DNA of 5,900 nucleotides. It comes from Planctomycetaceae bacterium. GTDB taxonomy: Bacteria; Planctomycetota; Phycisphaerae; Phycisphaerales; SM1A02. The stretch spans positions 1-5,900 of the forward strand of contig NSIA01000067.1 in assembly GCA_002737585.1 (NCBI GenBank), written 5' to 3'. Positions 1 through 5,900 of the stretch are shown here, in pieces. Below the pieces are notes generated by a model. The model ran no database searches. It saw only the letters and a program-made list of their open reading frames with translations, and was not told the origin of the DNA. Position numbers and translations under genes: made by a program. The first letter of the stretch is position 1; each line of letters starts with the position of its first letter.

Positions 1-2103
1 CGCGAGACCGATTCCGCCCTTCTTGCCCTTGCCCGCCTTGGCGTCCGCGCCAGCGTTGGCTTCTGCGCCCGCCTTACCTTCCGCGCCAGCCTTGGCTGCC
101 GCGCCCGTCTTCGGCTTCGGATCGATGAATGTCAGACGCAATGCGGACGACCATATCGTCTGCGCGCCATCGCCTGCTTCCACATTGCCCGTCGCCACCA
201 GCGTGCGCGGTTGCGCCTCGCCCGCGGCGTTCGGTGAGAGCGCCACCTCCACGCGGTCAGCGGCAAACTGCCCGCCCGAGGCACCAAGCGATCGCGCCTT
301 TACTCCACCCGAAGCAACGATCCGGCGCGGCACATCCTTCTTACCAACCGGCAGCGCTTCAATAGAAAGCTGCGCTGTCTGCAATTCCATATCAGCGCTC
401 CGAACATCCACAGCGCCCACAAACTCTGCGCCACGGAAAGTGCCTTCCGTATTGCCAGTTCCGGGCGCCAATATCAACGCCATGCTGGTGCCCCAGGTCA
501 CACTCAGCGGCTTCTTGCCAGCACCGCCCATGACGATGTTTCCCGGGCCATCGCTGGCACCGCGACCAGTTGAACGATCCAGCGTGAAGTGCTTTGCATT
601 GAGAGCAAAATCCGGCGTCACAACCGCAGCGGGTTCCTCCAGCGTTCCAACCAGCTCCACGCGATCAACCTTTGATTCAACCGTGACACGCTGCGCAGTG
701 ATCACCGCTTCGCTGCGGGAATCCTCAATGCGCGCGGGCTTTCCATTCACAACCATGCGAACGGCATCCGGCTGACTGAGTACGGGCGTCCCCTCCGGCG
801 CAGGAGCCATCACCAGGCGCCCCTTGAATGCCACCGTCACCACGTCCTGGTCATCATCCGCCGGTACCGATGCAATCGCCAACGCCAACAACTGCTGCGC
901 CGGCGTCCCCGACACCGCCAGCATCGGAAACGGCTCACGTGGCGGACCGAACGGATCGCGCTGTGCCATTCCGATTCCTGAACCACCACGCATGATGAAG
1001 TACGCATCAACACGGTCGCCACGGACAACGGTGCGCCGATCTGTTTCGTTGGAGACGATCTCCACATCGTCATACATGGTGAGTAAGAAGAGCCGTGGCT
1101 CCGCTGCCGCACTGGCCGCCTTCTTCCCGCCCGACTTGCCCGCGACCGCCGGTTTCGCAGCGTCTGCCGGTTTGCCCGCCACTGCAGGTTTCGCCGCATC
1201 CGCCGGCTTCCCCGCCGCCACTGCCTTCCCCGCATCCGCCGGTTTCTCCGCAACGGCAGGCTGCGCAGCACCACTTGCAGGCACAGCCCCACCCGCAACC
1301 TTCTCCGCCTCCGCCTTCTTCTTGGCATCACCGCGCTTCTTCTGCTGCGCCTCAATCGCCGCGCGCGAAATCCGCACCGGAGCCAATGCACGATCAACCA
1401 CCAGCCGCTCCAACGTCTTGCCATCAGCAGCAAGCGTCAGCGAAAGTCCTTCGCCATCAAAGGTGATCACCTCACCCGCAATGCGCACTTGACGATCGCA
1501 GCGAATCTCGCCGCTCGCTTGGTCAAAGCTCGCTTCCGGACTTTCAACAGTGACATCGGGCGCATCATTCTTCAGGTCAACCGGCTTGCCATCGCGCGGT
1601 CGAAAGATTCTGATCACCACATTGCCAGACAGCTTGCCGCTTTCCAGTGCACGTTTCGGTACGCGCGCCGTCATGGCATCAGCACGCATGGTCACAATGC
1701 GACCACCATCGCCGTACAACACCGCGCGCGGATCCGTCATCGCCAAGCGCTTGTCCGGCAACGGATCGATGCGCGATGCCGTGTATTGCTGCTTCAGATT
1801 CCCCTGCGCGTCGGCCACCTGCACCCAAGCGCCGCGCTCCAATTTCACGGACTCCTGCGAACCAAACTTCGCACCGGTGCCCTCGCGTTCTTGATCAGTG
1901 AGTGGCGAAGGCGCAACCAATTCCGCCACCGGACGTGGCCGCGTCTTGATTGGTCGCTGATCACTTGGCCTTCGTTGGTCAACAACCCAAGCGACTACCA
2001 CCAACGAAAGCGAAAGCGCCACTGCAACCGCCGTCCAAATGTACGGACGTCGCCGCCGACGCTGCCATTCGTGATCAGGTGCTTTGGGGCTGCTGTTGCT
2101 CAT
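1..2103 (-). CDS. lptC: LptC-like LPS-transport protein fused to LptA/OstA-like beta segments (C-terminus outside window)
   Basis: The minus-strand frame stays open from ATG at 2103 to the window edge: 701 codons, no stop. Residues 1-20 are a basic cytoplasmic tail (RRRRR at 15-19) and about 21-41 a single membrane helix, so the rest should lie in the periplasm. Residues of about 80-165 follow the LptC pattern: a 'WVQV.D..G' strand, 'Y.A..I', 'L..PRAVLY', then 'LSGNVVI'. A 12-residue Ala/Lys/Pro repeat linker (about 252-335) leads to further beta-rich segments with OstA/LptA-like phrases such as 'VASGGVKAR' and 'LVATGNVEAGD'. The visible end is another Lys/Gly/Ala-rich stretch. LptC proteins take LPS from LptBFG and hand it to LptA; that role is inferred here from the domain and from the upstream kdsC. 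Normal LptC is about 190 residues, so this is far longer. No good Shine-Dalgarno precedes the ATG, and the 29-nt overlap with kdsC suggests coupling. An in-frame GTG at 2112 is a possible alternative start. The LptC call is fairly secure; function of the later part is less so. Confidence 0.72.
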   Translation of the reverse strand, partial: MSNSSPKAPDHEWQRRRRRPYIWTAVAVALSLSLVVVAWVVDQRRPSDQRPIKTRPRPVAELVAPSPLTDQEREGTGAKFGSQESVKLERGAWVQVADAQGNLKQQYTASRIDPLPDKRLAMTDPRAVLYGDGGRIVTMRADAMTARVPKRALESGKLSGNVVIRIFRPRDGKPVDLKNDAPDVTVESPEASFDQASGEIRCDRQVRIAGEVITFDGEGLSLTLAADGKTLERLVVDRALAPVRISRAAIEAQQKKRGDAKKKAEAEKVAGGAVPASGAAQPAVAEKPADAGKAVAAGKPADAAKPAVAGKPADAAKPAVAGKSGGKKAASAAAEPRLFLLTMYDDVEIVSNETDRRTVVRGDRVDAYFIMRGGSGIGMAQRDPFGPPREPFPMLAVSGTPAQQLLALAIASVPADDDQDVVTVAFKGRLVMAPAPEGTPVLSQPDAVRMVVNGKPARIEDSRSEAVITAQRVTVESKVDRVELVGTLEEPAAVVTPDFALNAKHFTLDRSTGRGASDGPGNIVMGGAGKKPLSVTWGTSMALILAPGTGNTEGTFRGAEFVGAVDVRSADMELQTAQLSIEALPVGKKDVPRRIVASGGVKARSLGASGGQFAADRVEVALSPNAAGEAQPRTLVATGNVEAGDGAQTIWSSALRLTFIDPKPKTGAAAKAGAEGKAGAEANAGADAKAGKGKKGGIGLA
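31..96 (-). repeat. 18-nt tandem repeat coding for a Lys/Gly/Ala linker
   Basis: Within the lptC-like gene, about four six-codon units recur, with Lys or Asn codons at 37, 55, 73 and 91. They encode units such as KAGAEG, KAGAEA and NAGADA. The stretch is charged, flexible and low in complexity, and it follows the last visible beta segment, so it is probably a linker or tail. Whether another domain follows lies outside the window. Confidence 0.7.
1136..1279 (-). repeat. 36-nt tandem repeat coding for a 12-residue Ala/Lys/Pro linker
   Basis: Similar 36-nt units begin at 1136, 1172, 1208 and 1244; the one at 1244 is the most diverged. In the reading frame of the lptC-like gene they encode 12-residue units such as PAVAGKPADAAK, AVAAGKPADAAK and PAVAEKPADAGK. 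Because the period is a multiple of three, gain or loss of a unit would keep the frame. The composition fits an extended periplasmic linker between the LptC-like domain and the following beta-rich region. Confidence 0.85.
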
Positions 2104-2659
2104 GTTGCACACCGCCCGAACCTGCCCGTATGTCGGGCGCGGATGGGGAATCGAACATGGCGAGCGCTTCGTTCCATCGATTCTGGGTTCGCAGCAAGTG
2201 CTCCACTACCTCGCGCACCGCGCCGTGGCCACCGCAAGCAGTGGTCACAAAGCTTGCAACCGCGCGCACTTCGGCGGCAGCATCATGCACCGCCACAGGG
2301 TAGCCGCAGGCGCGCATTGCCGGAAGATCCGGCAGATCATCACCAACGAACGCCACCGCGGAGAGCGGAACGCCGCACGCGTTCGCTGCATCGCGGATGT
2401 CATCAAATTTATTCTTGCTCCCGGAGTACAGGTGGCGAACGCCGAGTTCTTCAAGCCGGTGCCGGACTGCAAGCCCGGACCGACCAGTGATCACCGCGAC
2501 CTCGCCACCAAGACGCTTCCACAGGGAAATGCCAAGCCCATCCCGCACGTTGAATCGCTTGGTCTCATGACCAAGGTCGTCAAGTTGAACAGTACCGTCG
2601 GTGAGAACGCCGTCAACATCAAGACAGAGCAGGCGGATCGAGGCCGCCCGCACGGTCAC
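2075..2659 (-). CDS. kdsC: 3-deoxy-D-manno-octulosonate 8-phosphate phosphatase, HAD family (KdsC-like)
   Basis: This 194-residue protein has the full set of C0-type HAD phosphatase motifs. Motif I is DVDGVLTDG with nucleophile Asp14 and Asp16, followed by FNVRDG at 36-41. Motif II is ITGRSG with Thr58. A conserved Lys84 follows, and motif IV is GDDLPD at 105-110. The C-terminal GGHGAVRE at 142-149 is typical of KdsC. The family hydrolyses Kdo-8-phosphate to Kdo and phosphate in the cytoplasm, the step before CMP-Kdo formation for LPS core. KdsC proteins are usually 170-190 residues; this one has a slightly longer, polar Gln/Ser-rich tail that overlaps the next gene. The start is GTG, overlapping the rpsT stop as GTGA; a second GTG two codons on is an alternative. 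Other sugar-phosphate phosphatases of this subfamily look similar, but the neighbouring lptC-like gene favours KdsC. Confidence 0.93.
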   Translation of the reverse strand: MTVRAASIRLLCLDVDGVLTDGTVQLDDLGHETKRFNVRDGLGISLWKRLGGEVAVITGRSGLAVRHRLEELGVRHLYSGSKNKFDDIRDAANACGVPLSAVAFVGDDLPDLPAMRACGYPVAVHDAAAEVRAVASFVTTACGGHGAVREVVEHLLRTQNRWNEALAMFDSPSAPDIRAGSGGVQHEQQQPQST

Positions 2660-2943
2660 TTCGTTGCGCCAGCGCCAGCACCCTGCAGCGCCTTGAGACG
2701 CTTATGCAGTCGGCTCTTGCGGCGTGAAACGGTGTTCTTGTGCAGGGTGGACGTCGACGCGACCTTATCAAGGACGGCGACGGTCTTGCTGAACGCAGCC
2801 TCGGCGCCCTTCACATCACGGTCATGGACCGCTGTGAGGAAGGCCTTGACCTGATCCTTGACCTGGCGCTTACGCCAGTTGTTCAGGGCGTTGCGCTTGA
2901 CGTTCTGACGGACGCGTTTCTTTGCTGACTCAGTATTCGGCAC
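2656..2943 (-). CDS. rpsT: 30S ribosomal protein S20
   Basis: A 95-residue, strongly basic, helical protein. It begins with the S20 signature SAKKRVRQN (6-14) and contains HKNTVSRRKSRL (68-79) near the C-terminus. S20 binds 16S rRNA in the small subunit and takes part in early assembly. The usual length is 85-90; here a short Gly/Ala tail (GAGAGATK) is added. The start is GTG at 2943-2941, supported by an AAGGAA ribosome binding site six bases upstream and by the S20-like N-terminus. Its TGA stop overlaps the kdsC start, so it is the first gene of a coupled operon with LPS genes. In E. coli rpsT translation is autoregulated and uses a weak start codon; a similar use of GTG here is inference. 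Confidence 0.97.
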   Translation of the reverse strand: MPNTESAKKRVRQNVKRNALNNWRKRQVKDQVKAFLTAVHDRDVKGAEAAFSKTVAVLDKVASTSTLHKNTVSRRKSRLHKRLKALQGAGAGATK

Positions 2944-2949
2944 AGGGGG

Positions 2950-2955
2950 TTCCTT
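2950..2955 (-). promoter_or_regulatory. Ribosome binding site of rpsT
   Basis: AAGGAA on the minus strand lies six bases before the GTG at 2943. It settles the choice of this non-ATG start. Confidence 0.75.
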
Positions 2956-2974
2956 GGACAGTTACGAATCGGGC

Positions 2975-3003
2975 AGTATGCCAAGAATTGCCCATTCACG
3001 CAA
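2975..3003 (-). promoter_or_regulatory. Candidate promoter of the rpsT-kdsC-lptC operon
   Basis: On the minus strand, TTGCGT (3003-2998) is followed after exactly 17 bases by CATACT (2980-2975). CATACT matches the sigma-70 -10 consensus at four of six bases and is preceded by TGG, an extended -10 element. Transcription would start near 2968, giving a leader of about 25 bases that contains the AAGGAA site. The -35 match is only three of six, so the extended -10 would carry the recognition. Confidence 0.45.
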
Positions 3004-3028
3004 CCCATCCCCCCACTGCCAATAAGTA

Positions 3029-3068
3029 CAGGGCGCCCCCGCTTCGGGAAGCGCCCCCCGGAGCCCTG
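3029..3068 (+). promoter_or_regulatory. GC-rich hairpin with two alternative pairings in front of the secretion ATPase gene
   Basis: GGGCGC (3031-3036) pairs with GCGCCC (3051-3056). Inside it CCCG (3038-3041) pairs with CGGG (3045-3048) around a CTT loop. A competing fold pairs CAGGGC (3029-3034) with GCCCTG (3063-3068) and CGCTT (3040-3044) with AAGCG (3049-3053). The competing fold would also cover the GGAG ribosome binding site at 3060-3063. No T-run follows on the plus strand, so it is not an ordinary terminator in that direction. The pairings are seen in the sequence; a regulatory role is inference. Confidence 0.45.
3060..3063 (+). promoter_or_regulatory. Ribosome binding site of the GspE/PilB-like gene
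   Basis: GGAG lies ten bases before the ATG at 3074, directly after the GC-rich hairpin. Confidence 0.55.
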
Positions 3069-3073
3069 AATCG

Positions 3074-4744
3074 ATGGCCCTTGGAACGATGTTGGTCCAA
3101 TCTGGTGTTTTGGCCGCCGAACGCCTCGCTGAGGCGGTTCGAGAGCAACTTCGTAGCGGCGATCGACTGGACCAAGTCCTGGTCCGACTGGGGTTCGTGC
3201 ACCGCTCTGACCTGCTGCGCACGTTCTCGGAACGCCTGCACCTTCCCATCATCGATCTGACCGAAGCAGTCCCCGACGCCGCCACGTTGCGACTGCTTCC
3301 CCCAAAGGTGATCTTCAAACTGCGTTGCGCCCCCGTCTCACGCGCCAACGGAACGCTGCGCGTTGCTACCAGTGACCCCACTGACCTGGCAAGCTTTGAT
3401 GAACTGCGCATCGTCACTGGTCACGCCATTGAACTGGTGCTTGCCGATGAGGAAGACCTACAGAAATACATTCGTCAACACTACGGCGTTGCAGGCGACA
3501 CGCTGGACGCGCTCGGCGGCGGGCACAGCGGTGCTGAACTTGAACACGCCAGCCTCGACACTGATGAGACCGCGCAAGCGCAAGAAGCCAGCGTGGTGCG
3601 CCTCGTCAATGATCTCCTTGTTGAAGCCGTGCGCGAACGCGCCACCGATGTTCACATCGAGCCGTACGAACAAGACCTCGCCATCCGCTACCGGATCGAC
3701 GGTGTGCTGGTAGATGCTGGCGTACCGCCCACGGTGCGTCGATTCCGCAACGCCATCGTCAGTCGCTTGAAGATCATGGCGAACCTGAACATCGCCGAGA
3801 AGCGCCGGCCGCAAGACGGCCGAATTTCCCTACGAATCAAGGGCCAAGAGCATGACCTGCGCGTCAGCGTGATCCCCATGCTCTTTGGTGAAGGCGTGGT
3901 GTTGCGCATCCTTTCCAAGAGCGCCGTACTCACCGGGCTCAGCGATCTTGGCATGCCCACCGGCATTGAAACTCGTTGGAACGCGCTGATTGAACGTCCA
4001 CACGGAATCATGCTGGTCACTGGCCCAACCGGAAGTGGAAAGTCCACCACGTTGTATGCATCGCTGCGCCGCATCGTCACGCCGGAAGTGAAAGCCATCA
4101 CCGTGGAAGATCCAGTGGAGTACCACGTTGCTGGCGTCAATCAAATTCAGGTGAGCCATCAAGTGGGCCTGGACTTTGCTGCCGGCCTGCGCGCCATCTT
4201 GCGCCACGATCCAGACGTAGTGATGATTGGCGAAATCCGCGACAAGGAAACCGCCGACGCCGCCGTGCAAGCCTCGCTCACTGGACACTTGGTGTTCAGC
4301 ACGCTGCACACCAACGACAGCGCCGGCGCCGCCACACGACTGCTTGATATGGGCGTGGAGCCCTTCTTGGTGGCAAGCACCGTGGAAGGCATTCTGGCGC
4401 AGCGCTTGGTGCGTCGCGTGTGCATTCACTGCGTGGAGCGCATCACGCCCAAACACGCGGATCTGCCGCCCGACTTTGGAGCGGTGCCCCCCGAAGGCAT
4501 TCCGCGCGCCGTCGGCTGCCGGGAATGCCGCGGAACCGGCTACCGCGGCCGGGTGGGTATTTATGAACTCCTGACCACCACCGAAGCCACCCGGGAACTG
4601 GTGATGACCCGTGCCAGCAGCGGAAGAATTGTGGAATCCGCCCTGCGATCTGGTGATCTTGCACTCCTGCGGGTGGACGCCCTGGAAAAAGTCCGGGCTG
4701 GGTTAACCACCCTTGACGAAGCCCTGCAGACCACGCGGGCCTAA
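3074..4744 (+). CDS. gspE: GspE/PilB family type II secretion / type IV pilus assembly ATPase
   Basis: A complete 556-residue hexameric ATPase of the secretion superfamily. Residues 1-60 resemble the MshEN/T2SSE N-terminal domain (LG..LVQSG at 3-11, L18, Q25). An N2 region with 'TDVHIEPYE' follows. The ATPase core has Walker A GPTGSGKST (317-325), the Asp box VEDPVEY (344-350), Walker B VVMIGEIRD (382-390) and the His box GHLVFSTLHTND (404-415). A tetracysteine zinc site follows (C450/C453 and C482/C485), typical of GspE and PilB and absent from PilT. Such enzymes sit on the cytoplasmic face of the inner membrane and power pseudopilus or pilus assembly with GspL/F or PilC. Length fits the family. 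No other secretion gene is visible, so GspE cannot be told from PilB. Start ATG 3074 has GGAG ten bases upstream and matches the usual N-terminus; ATG 3089 would cut into the first motif. Confidence 0.93.
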   Translation: MALGTMLVQSGVLAAERLAEAVREQLRSGDRLDQVLVRLGFVHRSDLLRTFSERLHLPIIDLTEAVPDAATLRLLPPKVIFKLRCAPVSRANGTLRVATSDPTDLASFDELRIVTGHAIELVLADEEDLQKYIRQHYGVAGDTLDALGGGHSGAELEHASLDTDETAQAQEASVVRLVNDLLVEAVRERATDVHIEPYEQDLAIRYRIDGVLVDAGVPPTVRRFRNAIVSRLKIMANLNIAEKRRPQDGRISLRIKGQEHDLRVSVIPMLFGEGVVLRILSKSAVLTGLSDLGMPTGIETRWNALIERPHGIMLVTGPTGSGKSTTLYASLRRIVTPEVKAITVEDPVEYHVAGVNQIQVSHQVGLDFAAGLRAILRHDPDVVMIGEIRDKETADAAVQASLTGHLVFSTLHTNDSAGAATRLLDMGVEPFLVASTVEGILAQRLVRRVCIHCVERITPKHADLPPDFGAVPPEGIPRAVGCRECRGTGYRGRVGIYELLTTTEATRELVMTRASSGRIVESALRSGDLALLRVDALEKVRAGLTTLDEALQTTRA

Positions 4745-4772
4745 GTTTCCTGAAGCAATGTCCACACTGAAA

Positions 4773-4827
4773 CTCCGCGAGCGCAACTCCCCCGCCGTTC
4801 GCTCCGTACTCATCACTTGACGCGGAG
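4773..4827. repeat. Inverted repeat downstream of the ATPase gene
   Basis: CTCCGCG (4773-4779) is the exact reverse complement of CGCGGAG (4821-4827). Nested inside, GAGCG (4779-4783) can pair with CGCTC (4800-4804), sharing one base with the outer arm. The loop is long and no T-run follows, so it is not a classical intrinsic terminator. It may act as a weak or factor-assisted 3' end structure, or be chance in GC-rich DNA. Confidence 0.25.
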
Positions 4828-4845
4828 CCCCGGTTTCCGGACACT
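4817..4845 (+). promoter_or_regulatory. Weak candidate promoter for the coiled-coil protein gene
   Basis: TTGACG (4817-4822) matches the -35 consensus at five of six bases. GACACT follows after 17 bases (4840-4845) but matches the -10 at only three of six. It lies about 80 bases before the ATG at 4925. The 180-base gap after the ATPase gene makes a separate promoter plausible. Confidence 0.25.
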
Positions 4846-4909
4846 GCGCGTTCTCAAGGGTTTCGGCCGACGCCGCGCCCATAGTGATGTTCACCTGCCA
4901 CGGCCTGTT

Positions 4910-4914
4910 GGAGG
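4910..4914 (+). promoter_or_regulatory. Ribosome binding site of the coiled-coil protein gene
   Basis: GGAGG lies ten bases before ATG 4925. It supports this start, which also places a membrane helix right at the N-terminus. Confidence 0.7.
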
Positions 4915-4924
4915 TTCGTAAGAC

Positions 4925-5900
4925 ATGAATCAGCGCACGACCGGCCTTGTTGTCGGCCTCGTCATCTTCGTCATCCTGACCGTTGGCCTCTTGGCCTCGA
5001 CCATCTACTTCAACATCGAAATGAACGATGCGAAGGTGAAGGCGAAGGAATCAAGCGACACCGCCCGGGCCGCCCAAGCGAAGGAAGGCAAGATCAAGAC
5101 TGCCTACAGCTCGCTCACCAGCTTTGTCACTGGTGATCCAAGCCAGTCCGCCGACAGCCCGGTGGAGGACATCAAGAAGTCCCTCGGCGCTGAGGGCGTC
5201 ACCAGCCTGAAGATTGAGTTGGAGACGCTGCGCAGCCGCACCGAACAACTCAGCCAAGACAACGCCAACCTCAAGAAGCAAATGGCCGCTTCGCAGTCCG
5301 ATGCCACCGCATCACGCGACGAAGCCAAGAAGGCCACTGAAGGCGCACAAGCCGCAAGCAAGCGCGTTGAAGGCGATATCGCCACGTACCGCACCTCCAG
5401 CCAGAAGTACGGCGACGACGTGAAGGACACGGTTGCCACCGTCAAGAAGTACCAAGACGACATGGACCAGCGCCATCGCAATGAGATGGCTGACCTGCAG
5501 GGTCAAATCGACAACGTTTCCAGCTCACGTGCCGAATTGTCCGGCAAGGTTGAAGTGCTGCAGAAGACCGTTGACCAGTACCGCGTCAAGCCTGAGAACG
5601 CGGCATCACTTGCTGATGGACGCGTGATTGATGTCACCGGCCAGAACGGCGAGATCTTCATCTCCATCGGCTCCAAGCAGCGCGTGCAGCCTGGCATGAC
5701 CTTTGATGTGTACGACAGTCCAAGCGCCATTCAATACAACCCAAGTACCGGCGACCTCATCCCCGGCAAGGCACGCGTGCAGGTGCTGAAGGTGGAAGAG
5801 AACACATCCACCGCGCGCGTGATTCCTGAGAACACCCGCTACGCGCCGCGCCCGCGCCCCATCGTCAAGGACGATGTGATTGCCAACGTCATCTTCAGCC
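4925..5900 (+). CDS. Membrane-anchored coiled-coil protein of unknown function (C-terminus outside window)
   Basis: I do not recognise this gene. The frame is open from ATG 4925 to the window edge (325 full codons). Residues 1-6 are polar and about 7-29 form one hydrophobic helix (GLVVGLVIFVILTVGLL), with no lipobox Cys and no clear cleavage site, so it is probably an inner-membrane anchor. Residues of about 30-80 are polar and Ala/Lys-rich. From about 80 to 220 there is a long coiled coil rich in Glu, Lys, Gln, Ala and Asp. From about 230 a beta-rich domain begins with 'DGRVIDVTGQNGEIFISIG' and 'VQPGMTFDVYD', the pattern of small beta-barrels such as the C-terminal domain of FlgT-like proteins. 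The layout of helix, coil and beta-barrel recalls MreC, but the coil is longer and I see no specific MreC match. It follows the ATPase gene in the same direction after 180 bases; co-function is possible but unproven. Confidence 0.85.
   Translation, partial: MNQRTTGLVVGLVIFVILTVGLLASTIYFNIEMNDAKVKAKESSDTARAAQAKEGKIKTAYSSLTSFVTGDPSQSADSPVEDIKKSLGAEGVTSLKIELETLRSRTEQLSQDNANLKKQMAASQSDATASRDEAKKATEGAQAASKRVEGDIATYRTSSQKYGDDVKDTVATVKKYQDDMDQRHRNEMADLQGQIDNVSSSRAELSGKVEVLQKTVDQYRVKPENAASLADGRVIDVTGQNGEIFISIGSKQRVQPGMTFDVYDSPSAIQYNPSTGDLIPGKARVQVLKVEENTSTARVIPENTRYAPRPRPIVKDDVIANVIFS

Noticed and set aside
23..775. 250-residue plus-strand open frame rich in Ala, Pro and Ser
   Set aside because: It is antisense to the lptC-like gene; its repeats are the complement of the Lys/Gly/Ala linker and it has no family motif.
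1136..1279. CRISPR-like reading of the regularly spaced 36-nt units
   Set aside because: The units are directly adjacent with no unique spacers, and they are in frame within a protein-coding gene.
837..1433. 198-residue minus-strand open frame very rich in Arg
   Set aside because: It is a frame-shifted shadow of the lptC-like gene; the composition is typical of an off-frame reading of GC-rich DNA.
824..1492. 222-residue plus-strand open frame with Phe/Ala/Pro repeats
   Set aside because: It is the complement of the 36-nt repeat region of the lptC-like gene, with low-complexity content only.
1489..2490. 333-residue plus-strand open frame
   Set aside because: It runs antisense across both the lptC-like gene and kdsC, whose motifs are unmistakable; the product shows no domain.
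2084..2854. 256-residue plus-strand open frame
   Set aside because: It is antisense to kdsC and rpsT and has no recognisable features.
2954..2980. Possible plus-strand promoter for the ATPase gene (TTGGAC, then TATGCC after 14-17 bases)
   Set aside because: The -10 match is poor and the element overlaps the better minus-strand promoter; not enough support.
2962..3417. 151-residue minus-strand open frame upstream of rpsT
   Set aside because: It is antisense to the N-terminal part of the ATPase gene, Arg/Ser-rich, and overlaps the predicted rpsT promoter.
3830..4456. 208-residue minus-strand open frame
   Set aside because: It is antisense to the conserved Walker A to zinc-site region of the ATPase, so the open frame follows from codon bias.
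4443..4894. Minus-strand open frames of 133 and 63 residues reaching into the gap after the ATPase gene
   Set aside because: They mostly overlap the ATPase 3' end, have no ribosome binding site I can defend and no known motif.

Overview
The window looks like chromosomal DNA from a GC-rich Gram-negative bacterium. It carries envelope genes of the lipopolysaccharide (LPS) type: a KdsC-like Kdo-8-phosphate phosphatase and an LptC-like LPS-transport protein. It also holds ribosomal protein S20, a GspE/PilB-type secretion ATPase, and a membrane-anchored coiled-coil protein that I do not recognise. The long Ala/Lys/Pro linkers, the 95-residue S20, the GTG starts and the isolated gspE suggest Planctomycetota (Phycisphaerae-like) or a similar lineage. 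That assignment is an impression from protein style, not a proof.

Layout. Positions 1-2943 are a minus-strand cluster read from right to left: rpsT (2943-2656), kdsC (2659-2075), then a long lptC-like gene that starts at 2103 and runs off the left edge. Each gene overlaps the next (4 nt, then 29 nt), so this is very probably one translationally coupled operon. A plausible extended -10 promoter lies at 2975-3003. Positions 2944-3073 form a divergent intergenic region with a GC-rich hairpin just before the plus-strand ATPase gene. Positions 3074-4744 encode the complete GspE/PilB ATPase. Positions 4745-4924 are a noncoding gap with a weak promoter candidate, an inverted repeat and a good ribosome binding site. 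From 4925 to the right edge is an open plus-strand gene with one membrane helix, a long coiled coil and a C-terminal beta-rich domain.

How the genes fit together. KdsC makes free Kdo for the LPS core, and LptC-type proteins pass LPS from the inner-membrane exporter to the periplasmic bridge. The kdsC-lptC order is the classical one known from Proteobacteria. Here the LptC domain is followed by a repeat linker and further LptA/OstA-like beta segments in one polypeptide of at least 701 residues, the most unusual thing in the window. The plus-strand genes concern a type II secretion or type IV pilus machine and an envelope protein of unknown role. No mobile element, CRISPR array, tRNA or rRNA was seen.
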